Shown here: positions 6,797-14,624 of the stretch, piece after piece
Numbering within the stretch: position 1 is the stretch's first letter
Layout of the letters: every line of letters begins with the position of its first letter
From: Coriobacteriaceae bacterium
Lineage (GTDB): Bacteria > Actinomycetota > Coriobacteriia > Coriobacteriales > Eggerthellaceae
Direction of reading: 5' to 3'
Length of the DNA stretch: 25,074 nt
NCBI GenBank assembly: GCA_015062635.1
Contig: SUUF01000005.1
Location: 6,692 to 31,765, forward strand
The notes under the pieces: generated by a model
The model's database searches: none
What the model was told of the DNA's origin: nothing
Seen by the model: the letters and a program-made list of their open reading frames with translations, nothing else
Position numbers and translations under genes: made by a program

Positions 6797-9091
6797 ATGA
6801 ATAGCCTGTGCGTGCTCGACCGGTTGTTACTGGCCGGTATTACCGTATTTGCAACGTTCGCATTGGCCGCGATGCCGGTGGCGGCGTTCGCATCGGAAGC
6901 AAGCGAGGTCGCGCCGGCTGAAGCGCCGCATGTCCAGGCAGACGGCCTCGGTGAAGCGGAGGCCCCGTCGACGGTTGCCGATGAGGAGCCGCCGGGAACA
7001 ACCGACGCCCAGCCAAGTGCGTCGACTGCCGAGGCGCCAGAGGCGCCCGCGGCGCTCGACGTGCCGGCAGATGAACCGGTTGATGAAGCCGCCCCCGCGC
7101 CGGAAACCGCAGGTGATGCGGTGCCAGCGCCTTCCCCCGAGCCCGAGATTGCCGAGCCCTCGAGCGAGGATGCGGCGCCGGCTGTCGAAGCCGTGGGTGC
7201 TTCCAACGAAACCGTTTCTCCCGACAATGCGGCGGAACGCTCAACCGCGCCTGTTTCCCCGGCTGCTCCCGCCCGCGCGGATGCCGCACCGGCACAACCC
7301 CGTTCGCAGAGCGGGGCGATTACGAGCGTGCGCTTGGCAACGCAGAATACCCCCGGGGAAGCCGCGGCAGACGACCCGGCGAAGCATCCGCTTGCCGATG
7401 GCACGTATGTGTTGAGCTGGGCGAAGAGCAAGAAGCAGATAGCGGCGTCGGCGAAGAACAGCCGCAAGGCGGGTGCGAATGCGCTCCTGACGAAGGACAC
7501 GGGTATCACCCGACAGCGCTGGACGGTGAAATACCTGGTGGAATACGGGTATTACACCATCGTGAACGAGTACACGAAGAAGGCGCTTGCCGTGACAGCC
7601 GCCAAGAACAAGGCGAACGTGCTGCAGGTGAAAGCGAAAGCCGGCATGCCCGAGCAGCTGTGGGCCATCGAGAAGGTGGGTGGGAAATACGTGTTCCACC
7701 CGGCATCCAACGCGAAGCTCTCGTTGGCCGGTGTCTCGGTGAAGGGCGGCTACAACCTGTTGCTGCGCAAGAACGCAACCGAAAAGGACCAGCAGTTCCT
7801 GGTGCGCGATTACGGCATCGTCCACGACGGCATCTATTCGGTGGGTCTTGCGAAGAAGTCGAAGAAGGTTGTGGGCGTGCCGGGTTACAGCATGAAGGAA
7901 TCCAAGCGGCTCGAGCTATCCACGTATGCGGGCGACCTGAGCCAGAAGTTCCAGATGGTGCGCCTGAGCGGCGACCTCTACACGCTGCAGTCGGTGCATT
8001 CGGGCAAGTACCTGGGAGTTTCCGGCAGCAAGGTCGTGCAGGCGTCGAATGGCGCCGATGCCGCGCAGCAATGGCGCGTGGTGTGGAACAAGACGGGCCT
8101 TGCATTCCAGAACGCCAAGACCGGGAAGTGCGCCGAAGTGCCGAATGCGTCGACGAAGAACGGTACGAAGATCGCCTCGGCTGCCAGCTCGAATGCGGTG
8201 GCGCAGCGCTTCACGCTCGTGGAGCGCAACGTGGTCGATAGCGGCACCTACCTGGTTCGTTCGTTTGCAGGAGACCGTGCGCTCGCCGTCGAGGACGGCT
8301 CGATGGCCGAATATGGCAACCTCGATGCCGAGACCGTGGGCTCGAAGAACAACCAGAAATTCCGCATCACCCGCCTGAAGAACGGCAAATACACCATCGT
8401 CTCGTTGAAATCGGAGCTGCTGGCTGGAGCGGCGTCCAAGAAGTCGGGCGCGAACGTGCGGCAGCGCGCAAACCACAATTCCGACCTGCAACGATGGGAA
8501 GCCCAGGTGGCGCCCGGGGGCGGCATCCAGTTCGTCAACGTTGCGAGCGGGAAGGTGCTCGACATCGCGGGGACGTCTGGCGCAAGCGGCGCGAACGTGC
8601 GACTCGCGAAAGCCGATGGCACGGCCGAGCAGCGATGGTGGCTCGAGAAAACGAGCCTGAACACCGATGAGGCCGTCGTCGACGTGGCGCTTCGGAAGGC
8701 CCAGCGGCAAGGCAGCTCGACGAAGTACTTCATCGCTGTCGACGTGTCACACCATCGCACCATCATCCTCAAGCGGGCGGGCACGTCATGGGCGGTCGAG
8801 AAGAACTGGCTGTGCTCGACCGGCGCGCCGTCCACGCCCACGGTGCTGGGCACCTACACGGTGGGCATCAAGGGCTATTCGTTCGGCGACGGCTACACCT
8901 GCTATTACTACACGCAATTCTATGGCGATTACCTCTTCCATTCCGTAAAGTATTACGAGGGCACCTTCAAGGTGAAGGATGGCCGCTTGGGGCAGGACGT
9001 GTCGGAGGGCTGCGTGCGCTTGAAGCTGAAGAATGCGAAATGGATTTTCAACAACATTCCGGGTGGAACGAAGGTTGTGACATACAAGTAA
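6797..9091 (+). CDS. Secreted L,D-transpeptidase with nine ricin-type repeats
   Basis: A 764-residue exported protein. A signal peptide (1-32, ending AFA before SEAS) is followed by an Ala/Pro/Glu-rich acidic linker (about 34-190). Nine Q-x-W/F repeats of the ricin B-lectin type follow, with the glutamines at 240, 287, 332, 383, 424, 470, 520, 565 and 612. Spacing is 41-51 residues, so nine repeats would make three beta-trefoils. The C-terminus (about 640-764) is a YkuD L,D-transpeptidase domain with HSVKYYEG (His715) and SEGCVRL (catalytic Cys739). The enzyme domain would form 3-3 cross-links or attach proteins to peptidoglycan; the trefoils presumably bind wall or host glycans. AAGGAGG at 6784-6790 supports the start. 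The gene follows the LysR gene by 13 bases. Confidence 0.92.
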   Translation: MNSLCVLDRLLLAGITVFATFALAAMPVAAFASEASEVAPAEAPHVQADGLGEAEAPSTVADEEPPGTTDAQPSASTAEAPEAPAALDVPADEPVDEAAPAPETAGDAVPAPSPEPEIAEPSSEDAAPAVEAVGASNETVSPDNAAERSTAPVSPAAPARADAAPAQPRSQSGAITSVRLATQNTPGEAAADDPAKHPLADGTYVLSWAKSKKQIAASAKNSRKAGANALLTKDTGITRQRWTVKYLVEYGYYTIVNEYTKKALAVTAAKNKANVLQVKAKAGMPEQLWAIEKVGGKYVFHPASNAKLSLAGVSVKGGYNLLLRKNATEKDQQFLVRDYGIVHDGIYSVGLAKKSKKVVGVPGYSMKESKRLELSTYAGDLSQKFQMVRLSGDLYTLQSVHSGKYLGVSGSKVVQASNGADAAQQWRVVWNKTGLAFQNAKTGKCAEVPNASTKNGTKIASAASSNAVAQRFTLVERNVVDSGTYLVRSFAGDRALAVEDGSMAEYGNLDAETVGSKNNQKFRITRLKNGKYTIVSLKSELLAGAASKKSGANVRQRANHNSDLQRWEAQVAPGGGIQFVNVASGKVLDIAGTSGASGANVRLAKADGTAEQRWWLEKTSLNTDEAVVDVALRKAQRQGSSTKYFIAVDVSHHRTIILKRAGTSWAVEKNWLCSTGAPSTPTVLGTYTVGIKGYSFGDGYTCYYYTQFYGDYLFHSVKYYEGTFKVKDGRLGQDVSEGCVRLKLKNAKWIFNNIPGGTKVVTYK

Positions 9092-9148
9092 CGCAGTACA
9101 TGCGATAGGCGCTCTATGTCGTTTGCATTTGCGGTGCGGGCGAGCGCG

Positions 9149-9154
9149 TACAAT
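9149..9154 (+). promoter_or_regulatory. Putative -10 box before the M23-like gene
   Basis: TACAAT lies 40 bases before the start at 9195 in a 103-base gap. The -35 is uncertain: TTGCAT at 9123-9128 is 20 bases away, which is too far for a good match. Confidence 0.35.
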
Positions 9155-9194
9155 AGGGTTCCAGTAAGGGATTCCTTCGCAGAATGGAACATAT

Positions 9195-10109
9195 ATGCAG
9201 CACACACCGGCAAAGACGGGCAAGAGGGGCTCGGGCAAGCTGAGCGGCGCGCAGAAGTTCGCCATCGCCATCATCATCTTGCTTTCAGGCCTGATCGGCG
9301 CGGGTATCGGCCTCGCGGTCCATTATCCGCGGCAGGTGATGCAGTTCGTCCATCAGATCGTTTCGCCAAGCACCGCATCGACGGAGCAGGCTGCTGGCAA
9401 CGCCGACATCTCGCCCGACATGGCGACCGACCGTTCGTCGGAAAAGGCCGGAATCTCTGAGGGAGCGGGCGTTCCCACCCGGCAAATCGCCGCGTACAAC
9501 GACCTCGTCATCTATTCTCCCATCGCGCAGCCCGACCTTACGGGCGTGCTCTTCCACCAGGCGTCTTACAATACGGCGGTCATAATGACCACCAAGCTGC
9601 CCGATGCCGACCTCGAGAAGGTCTCGGTCGACCATCCCGTGCGCGTGAACCACGACCAGACCGAAGGCGATTGGGTCGACGCCGATGCGCTTCACCTGTA
9701 TCGCATGCAAGACGCCACGTCGATGGATACGTCCATCGACGTGGGCGCGAAGGCGGGCACGACGGTGTATGCGCCGGTGACGGGCACGGTGGTGCTCGTG
9801 CAGAAATACGATTTGTATGGCGAGGTGCCCGATGTCAGTATCCACATCCAGCCCACGGGCCATCCCGACCTCGATGTGGTGCTGCTGCACCAGTACGACC
9901 CCCTGGTAAAGGCGGGCGATAAGGTGGAAGGCGGCGCGACCGCGATATCGTTCGTGCGCGATATCGCCAAGGACCTCACCGACGTGCAGCTCGGCTTCTA
10001 CACGGCGGCCGACGATCCGGGCAACCATTCGCATGTGCAGGTTAACGATGCGAACACCCCGGGGTATCGGGAAAACTCTCTGAAGGGCGCCTACAAGGTG
10101 AAGGAGTAA
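9195..10109 (+). CDS. Membrane-anchored M23 (LytM-like) protein with a substituted zinc ligand
   Basis: A 304-residue protein with a short basic cytoplasmic tail, one membrane helix (about 20-43), a Ser/Thr/Ala-rich linker and a C-terminal lysostaphin-like fold. The fold is recognised by GAKAGTTVYAPVTGTVV, then LLHQYD (His232), VKAGDKVEGG, and a HSH motif (278-280). In active M23 peptidases the first zinc motif is H-x-x-x-D. Here the equivalent residues are Asp178 and Asp182, so the histidine is replaced while the other ligands and the catalytic histidines look intact. The protein may be a non-catalytic wall-binding or amidase-activating domain like EnvC/NlpD, or an enzyme with an altered metal site. 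GGAA at 9186-9189 is only a modest ribosome-binding site. Confidence 0.75.
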   Translation: MQHTPAKTGKRGSGKLSGAQKFAIAIIILLSGLIGAGIGLAVHYPRQVMQFVHQIVSPSTASTEQAAGNADISPDMATDRSSEKAGISEGAGVPTRQIAAYNDLVIYSPIAQPDLTGVLFHQASYNTAVIMTTKLPDADLEKVSVDHPVRVNHDQTEGDWVDADALHLYRMQDATSMDTSIDVGAKAGTTVYAPVTGTVVLVQKYDLYGEVPDVSIHIQPTGHPDLDVVLLHQYDPLVKAGDKVEGGATAISFVRDIAKDLTDVQLGFYTAADDPGNHSHVQVNDANTPGYRENSLKGAYKVKE

Positions 10110-10172
10110 TATAGGGCGAAACGCCTCCGCTCCCGGTTGGGTGCGGGCATACGACACGATGACGGAGCTGAC

Positions 10173-10646
10173 ATGGGATTTTTCGATTTTCTGAGCGGCG
10201 ACAAGGGGCCGAAGAAGCCGAAGAAAATCTTCGACGTGAACCCGGGCACCTACAAGGTGCAAGTGCACGACACGAATGAGACGCAGGAGCTCCTCGACGA
10301 GCAGCGCAGCCACATCATGAAGGGAACATCGGGCCTGGCGGTGGCGTTGTGCGAGCGCACACCCGAGCAAATCGAGGCCGGTCATCCCGATGAGCACTGC
10401 CTGAACGTGTGCACGCGCAACTCCAAGACGATGAAGCTGTCGAACTACTTGGGCTACATCGACGTCGACCGGGCCAAAGCCGGTTACCTGAAAGACCTGG
10501 TGGCGGAATACCAGGTGGTGGAGGCGCATGCCACGATGAGCGACAGCGGCGGGAAATACCGCATGAACGTGCTGCTGCAGCCACCCGATAACCGCAAGAA
10601 GCAGAAGCAGCAGGAAAAGCTCAAGAGAATGCAGCAGAAGCGCTAG
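10173..10646 (+). CDS. Conserved-looking small protein of unknown function
   Basis: A 157-residue soluble protein I do not recognise. It begins MGFFDFLSG, followed by a short lysine-proline stretch. A central alpha/beta-looking part carries three cysteines (CERT and HCLNVC) and ends in a strongly basic Lys/Gln/Arg tail (about 138-157), which suggests contact with nucleic acid or acidic lipid. I chose the ATG at 10173 because GGAG lies at 10164-10167; an in-frame start 36 bases earlier has no ribosome-binding site. It lies 63 bases after the M23-like gene on the same strand, with no clear terminator between, so co-transcription is plausible. It is convergent with rlmH across a shared hairpin. 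Confidence 0.7.
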   Translation: MGFFDFLSGDKGPKKPKKIFDVNPGTYKVQVHDTNETQELLDEQRSHIMKGTSGLAVALCERTPEQIEAGHPDEHCLNVCTRNSKTMKLSNYLGYIDVDRAKAGYLKDLVAEYQVVEAHATMSDSGGKYRMNVLLQPPDNRKKQKQQEKLKRMQQKR

Positions 10647-10671
10647 CGTTCGTTTGATTGGCCAATGTGCA

Positions 10672-10705
10672 GCGGGCAGCGGTCGGTATGCCGGCCGCTG
10701 CCCGC
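10672..10705. terminator. Bidirectional hairpin between convergent genes
   Basis: A 15-base stem with one G-T wobble (10672-10686 pairing with 10691-10705) encloses a TATG loop. It lies between the stop of the small unknown gene and the stop of rlmH. A short ATTTGCTT follows on the plus strand, so the U-tract is weak. The position between convergent genes favours a shared terminator. Confidence 0.75.
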
Positions 10706-10711
10706 ATTTGC

Positions 10712-11164
10712 TTACTTGTGGTAGGGTTCGCGGCGGATGATCTTATGGGCGCGATATACCTGTTCGAGGAGCACGACGCGCGCGAGGTTATGGGGCAAGG
10801 TGATGGGCCCGAAGCTCATGCGCTCGTTCGCACGGGCGCGCACCGCCGCCGTCACGCCATCGCTGCCCCCGATGATGAACGCGACGTGCGAGGCGCCGTT
10901 CACCGCAAGCGTCTCGAGTTTCTGGGCGAGGGCCTCGCTCGAGGTTTCCTTACCCCGGATGTCGAGCAAGATAACGTGCGTTCCATCGGGCAGTTTGTCG
11001 AGCGCGGCCAGGATGGCGGCCTCCTCGCGTTCGGGCGTGCTGTCGGGCACCTCGCGCACGACACTGTCGGTATAGGCTGAAAGCCGTTTCAGGTATTCCG
11101 CGCACGCGTCCTTCCAGAACCGTTCCTTCAGCTTGCCAACCGCTATGATCGTCGTCTTTTGCAT
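10712..11164 (-). CDS. rlmH: 23S rRNA pseudouridine-1915 N3-methyltransferase RlmH
   Basis: A 150-residue SPOUT-class methyltransferase. RlmH uses S-adenosylmethionine to methylate pseudouridine 1915 in helix 69 of 23S rRNA in assembled 70S ribosomes. Diagnostic segments are the N-terminal IIAVGKLKERFW, VILLDIRGKETSSE in the middle, the knot region FIIGGSDGV, and the C-terminal LPHNLARVVLLEQVYRAHKI followed by PYHK. I chose the ATG at 11164 because family members start M-x-x-x-IIAVGKLK; a TTG six codons upstream is open but less likely. The length is near the usual 155-159. It lies 48 bases downstream of the LCP gene on the same strand and may share its transcript. Confidence 0.95.
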   Translation of the reverse strand: MQKTTIIAVGKLKERFWKDACAEYLKRLSAYTDSVVREVPDSTPEREEAAILAALDKLPDGTHVILLDIRGKETSSEALAQKLETLAVNGASHVAFIIGGSDGVTAAVRARANERMSFGPITLPHNLARVVLLEQVYRAHKIIRREPYHK

Positions 11165-11212
11165 GGGGAAATGGTACCGCAAGGGGCATGTGCTTTGGCG
11201 GGTGTTTGCCGG

Positions 11213-12784
11213 TTACTTCCAATCGGCGCCGACGATGACGAGGAAGTCGCCGTCGAAGGCGTAAGTGCCGTCGTTGCGCACGGGCTGGGCACCGAGGACT
11301 CCGGCAATCGTCCCGGCTTCCGCTGCTTGGGCTGTGCCGTTATACACCACCAGCGTCTCGGCATAATTCGAGGAATCGGCGTTGGCGACGTCGGTGGTGA
11401 ATCCCATCTTCTGAAGTGCTTCGCCCGCCTTCGCGCCTGCGCCGTCGACGCCCGATCCGTTGCGCACGATCACCAGGCCGGAATGGGTGCCGGCATCTTC
11501 ATCCGATACCGCTCCGCGTGCCGCATTGCCCGCACTCGCCAGAATGGTGCCGGTCGTGGGGTCGACCACATCCTCGGCAAGCGGCGGGAGTCCCGCATCC
11601 ATGCGATCTCGCATTGCCTCCCATTCGGCGTCGTCCGAGATATCCCACCACAGGTCGTCGGAGTACTCAGGCGTGGTGGGATACACCGCCGTGTACATGC
11701 TGTTCTCGGTGCTGAAGCCCTGGAATTGCTGTGCGAGCCCGAGGATATCGCCCATTTCGAAGTCGGTGCGCACGTACTGCGCGCATTCGTTGATGGCGGA
11801 TGACATCGTGGCCGGGTCGCTCGCGAGGATCTTCTTCACGATGGCGCCGAGCACGAGTCGTTGGTTGGCCGCGCGGTACAGGTCGCCCTGCCCGACAACC
11901 TCCTCGTAGGCATTGCGGGCGCGGCATAACGTGAGCGCCTGCCAGGAGTTCAGGGTTTGCAGGCCGGCATCTACATGGCCGCCGGCATCCTCGTCGTCGA
12001 TGGTCATGGGCACGTCGACCTCGACGCCGCCGAGCGTGTCGACCAAGCCGATGAAGCCGTCGAAATCGATTTCCGCGTAATGCGAGATCGCGACCCCCGT
12101 CAGGTCTTCCACCGCCTGCACGGCAAGCGTCGCGCCGCCGAAGGCGTGGGCCGCGTTGATTTTCTGCGTACCGTATTCTCCAAGGTCAACCTGCGTATCG
12201 CGGGGAATAGACACCAAGGTGAGCGTTTGCTGCTTGGGGTCGACACGCGTGAGGATGATCGTGTCGGAGCGGAACACGCCCGCAAGCTCCTCATCGTCTT
12301 GGCGGTCGGCCGATTCGTCGGTGCCCAGCAACAGCATGTAGAACGGCTCGCCCGCATTCACCTTGGTCAAGACGCTCCACAAGCTGGAGTCGAGCCCGCT
12401 GTGGAGTGCGCTGTTGATGCCGTTGAACAGGCCGAACGCCGAGCCCAATGCGAGCACGGCCACGATGGCGACCGCCGCAACCGCAGCGGTTATGCGCCGC
12501 TTCTTTCGACGGCGCTTGCCGGCGGCCGCATAGCGCGCGCTCGAGTCGGAAACCGAATAGCTTTCGGCCGCTTCGGGCGTGGGCGAATATTCGCGTTGCC
12601 GGGCCGTCTCGAGGTAGTCGGAATCCATGCGGTTGCGGTAGCGATCGGCGCTGAAAGCGTCAGCTCCGCGATAGTCGCTCGTCGCGGCATACCCATCGGG
12701 CGCATAATCGGAAATGCGCTCGTCGGGGAACGGCTCGGACCCGAGCCGCCGCCGTGCACCGGTTGTCTTGCCTGGTTTTCTCAT
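11213..12784 (-). CDS. LytR-CpsA-Psr (LCP) family wall-polymer ligase with LytR_C domain
   Basis: A 523-residue type II membrane protein. LCP enzymes transfer undecaprenyl-linked anionic polymers or glycans onto peptidoglycan. The long cytoplasmic N-terminus (1-97) is rich in Tyr, Asp, Ser and Arg and ends in a RRRKKRR cluster. One membrane helix (about 98-120) follows. The LCP catalytic domain (about 147-330) carries LLLGTDES, the FRSDTIIL arginine-aspartate pair, VSIPRDT and INAAHAFGG. A LytR_C domain (about 435-523) begins GLVIVRNGSG. I chose the ATG at 12784; an upstream TTG at 12829 is open but has no better ribosome-binding site. It is divergent from lysA, with a 274-base gap that holds inverted repeats. 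Which polymer it attaches cannot be read from sequence. Confidence 0.92.
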   Translation of the reverse strand: MRKPGKTTGARRRLGSEPFPDERISDYAPDGYAATSDYRGADAFSADRYRNRMDSDYLETARQREYSPTPEAAESYSVSDSSARYAAAGKRRRKKRRITAAVAAVAIVAVLALGSAFGLFNGINSALHSGLDSSLWSVLTKVNAGEPFYMLLLGTDESADRQDDEELAGVFRSDTIILTRVDPKQQTLTLVSIPRDTQVDLGEYGTQKINAAHAFGGATLAVQAVEDLTGVAISHYAEIDFDGFIGLVDTLGGVEVDVPMTIDDEDAGGHVDAGLQTLNSWQALTLCRARNAYEEVVGQGDLYRAANQRLVLGAIVKKILASDPATMSSAINECAQYVRTDFEMGDILGLAQQFQGFSTENSMYTAVYPTTPEYSDDLWWDISDDAEWEAMRDRMDAGLPPLAEDVVDPTTGTILASAGNAARGAVSDEDAGTHSGLVIVRNGSGVDGAGAKAGEALQKMGFTTDVANADSSNYAETLVVYNGTAQAAEAGTIAGVLGAQPVRNDGTYAFDGDFLVIVGADWK

Positions 12785-12864
12785 GCCCGCATTGTCGCGC
12801 AGCTGCACGCCGCGAACGCCGCGCCACAAGAAACCCCGACGCCAGCGACAAGTCCTTCACGTTT

Positions 12865-12939
12865 GATACATGCACGGGATTAGCGCCAGCATGCGTATAA
12901 GGTGCGTTGCGCCGGGTGAACGGTTCGATTGCATGTATC
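12865..12939. repeat. Inverted/direct repeat pair between lcp and lysA
   Basis: GATACATGCA at 12865-12874 is repeated as its exact reverse complement at 12930-12939, with a 55-base centre. Each copy is next to the octamer TTCACGTT in the same direction (12856-12863 and 12941-12948). The element lies in the divergent promoter region, so a regulator site serving one or both genes is plausible. Confidence 0.5.
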
Positions 12940-12986
12940 GTTCACGTTAAATCGCGGGTTCGCGAAGCGTGTCCGGGGGTGGTGGC

Positions 12987-12992
12987 TATAAT
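12987..12992 (+). promoter_or_regulatory. Putative -10 box for lysA
   Basis: A perfect TATAAT lies 66 bases upstream of the lysA start at 13059. No good -35 hexamer is seen at 16-18 bases. The leader would be about 60 bases, too short for a lysine riboswitch, and I see no such fold. Confidence 0.5.
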
Positions 12993-13058
12993 GTTCGGAC
13001 ACTTCCCGCCAATCGAGCTGGCAGGCAAGCAGCGCCTTTTCATCGAGAGGAGAACCCG

Positions 13059-14414
13059 ATGTCGCTTCCCCCTTCCAATACCTCCCTGAAAGCCGACGGC
13101 CGCACGACGATGGAACTTGGCGCGGTGCTGCCGAAGACCGCTGCGGTGCATGACGATCACCTGTACATCGGCGGTGTCGATATGGTGGACCTTGCGCGCA
13201 CGCAGGGGACGGCGCTGTACGTGTTCGACGAGGCCGACCTCCGCGACCGCATGTCCCGCTATCGTGAGGCGTTCCGCAGCCGATACCCCGAGTCGGATGT
13301 GCTGTATGCCAGCAAGGCGTTCCTGAACAAGGCGGTGTTGCAGCTGGTGGGCGAAGAGGGGCTGTGCCTCGACGTTTCCGGCGGCGGCGAGCTCGCCGTG
13401 GCGCAGGCGGCCGGCTTCCCCACGAACCGCGTGTTCGTGCACGGCAACAACAAGACCGAGCAAGAACTCGCCGAGGCGCTGGACGCCGGTGTGGGCCGCA
13501 TCGTGCTCGATAGCCGTATCGAGCTCGAGCGTGTGAACCGCCTGGCGGGCGAGCGCGGTATCGTCCAGGATGTGTTCATGCGCATCACTCCCGGTGTCGA
13601 GGCCGATACCCACGAGTACATCCGCACGGGTTGCGAGGATTCCAAGTTCGGATTCACGATGCGCGACGATTTCGCGTTCAATTGCGTGGAAGATGTGCTG
13701 GCGGCGCCGAACGTGCGCCTGGTGGGCATGCATTGCCACATCGGCAGCCAAATCTTCGCGCTCCATTCCTTCGACGAAGCCGTTGCCGTGATGATCGAGT
13801 TCCTTGCGCGCATCAAGGAGCGCTATGGCCTCGAGATTCTCGAGCTCGACATGGGCGGCGGCCTGGGCATCGCCTACAAGGCCGATGACGAGCCGAGCAC
13901 CATCGAGGATTTCGCGGCATGCACGGCGGAAGCCGTCGTGAAGTACTGCGAGAAGTTCGGCGTGAAGCAACCGCATATCTACGTCGAGCCCGGCCGTTCC
14001 CTCGTGGCGAACGCGGGCGTCACGCTGTATACCGTCGGCATCCTGAAGACCCTGCCCGGTATCCGCAAGTACGTGGCCATCGACGGCGGCATGTCCGATA
14101 ACATTCGCACGGCGCTCTACCACGCGGAATACGAGGCCGTCATCGCCAATAAGGCTGCCCAGCCGCGCACCGAGATCGTCACGCTGTGCGGCAAGCACTG
14201 CGAGAGCGGCGATGCCGTGGTGCTTGACGGCAGCCTTCAGCATCCCGACTTGGGCGATATCGCCTGCGTGTTCGGCACTGGCGCCTACTGCGCGACGATG
14301 GCGAGCAACTACAATGGCCAGCCGCGTCCCGCCATCGTGTTCGTGAAAGACGGGCAGGCTCGCGTCGTCACCCGTCGCGAAACCTACGCCGACCTGCTGG
14401 CGCGCGATCTGTAA
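13059..14414 (+). CDS. lysA: Diaminopimelate decarboxylase LysA
   Basis: A 451-residue PLP-dependent fold-III decarboxylase that converts meso-diaminopimelate to L-lysine, the last step of lysine synthesis. Lys86 in YASKAF is the expected PLP Schiff-base residue. Other family marks are HCHIGSQ, the phosphate-binding DMGGGLG, YVEPGRSLVANAG, IDGGMSDNIR, and the catalytic-site CGKHCESGD with Cys381. I chose the ATG at 13059 because a GGAG within GAGAGGAGAA (13045-13053) lies 6 bases upstream; the 30 codons before it read as non-coding leader. A strong hairpin follows the gene and separates it from hom, which has its own promoter, so the two aspartate-family genes are adjacent but probably separate transcripts. 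Confidence 0.97.
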   Translation: MSLPPSNTSLKADGRTTMELGAVLPKTAAVHDDHLYIGGVDMVDLARTQGTALYVFDEADLRDRMSRYREAFRSRYPESDVLYASKAFLNKAVLQLVGEEGLCLDVSGGGELAVAQAAGFPTNRVFVHGNNKTEQELAEALDAGVGRIVLDSRIELERVNRLAGERGIVQDVFMRITPGVEADTHEYIRTGCEDSKFGFTMRDDFAFNCVEDVLAAPNVRLVGMHCHIGSQIFALHSFDEAVAVMIEFLARIKERYGLEILELDMGGGLGIAYKADDEPSTIEDFAACTAEAVVKYCEKFGVKQPHIYVEPGRSLVANAGVTLYTVGILKTLPGIRKYVAIDGGMSDNIRTALYHAEYEAVIANKAAQPRTEIVTLCGKHCESGDAVVLDGSLQHPDLGDIACVFGTGAYCATMASNYNGQPRPAIVFVKDGQARVVTRRETYADLLARDL

Positions 14415-14450
14415 GCGGTCGGCCTGAGAGCCGGCGTTTCTTCGCTGTTC

Positions 14451-14487
14451 CGAAGGGCCGAAGGGCATCCGCTCCTTCGGCCCTTCG
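14451..14487 (+). terminator. Hairpin after lysA
   Basis: A perfect 14-base stem (14451-14464 with 14474-14487) encloses a 9-base loop 37 bases after the lysA stop. The arms alternate CGAAGG and GGCCGAAGG blocks. There is no U-tract after it, so it may terminate inefficiently, need a factor, or stabilise the 3' end. Confidence 0.7.
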
Positions 14488-14557
14488 TCATGCTGTGCAA
14501 CGTTCACCCCGATAATCTGCCGGCATACCGAAAGATGATGGAAAGCGAACAGGGCCT

Positions 14558-14587
14558 TTTACCAGAGGGTTGACGCTGTCGTATACT
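14558..14587 (+). promoter_or_regulatory. Putative hom promoter
   Basis: TTTACC (14558-14563) and TATACT (14582-14587) are separated by 18 bases and lie 38 bases before the hom start. Both match the housekeeping sigma consensus in four or five of six positions. A TTGACG at 14570-14575 is too close to the -10 to serve as its -35. Confidence 0.5.
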
Positions 14588-14624
14588 AACAATCACACAT
14601 TTCCCCTTCCCGAAAGGAAGCACC

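Noticed and set aside
5854..7509. A 551-codon antisense frame across the LysR and L,D-transpeptidase genes
   Set aside because: It runs across two well-supported genes, has no family motif, and owes its Ala/Ser richness to the acidic linker on the other strand.
13010..13058. Lysine riboswitch upstream of lysA
   Set aside because: The leader between the -10 box and the start codon is about 60 bases, too short for an L-box, and no matching fold is visible.
14570..14587. TTGACG and TATACT as one promoter for hom
   Set aside because: Only 6 bases separate them; TTTACC at 18 bases is the better -35.
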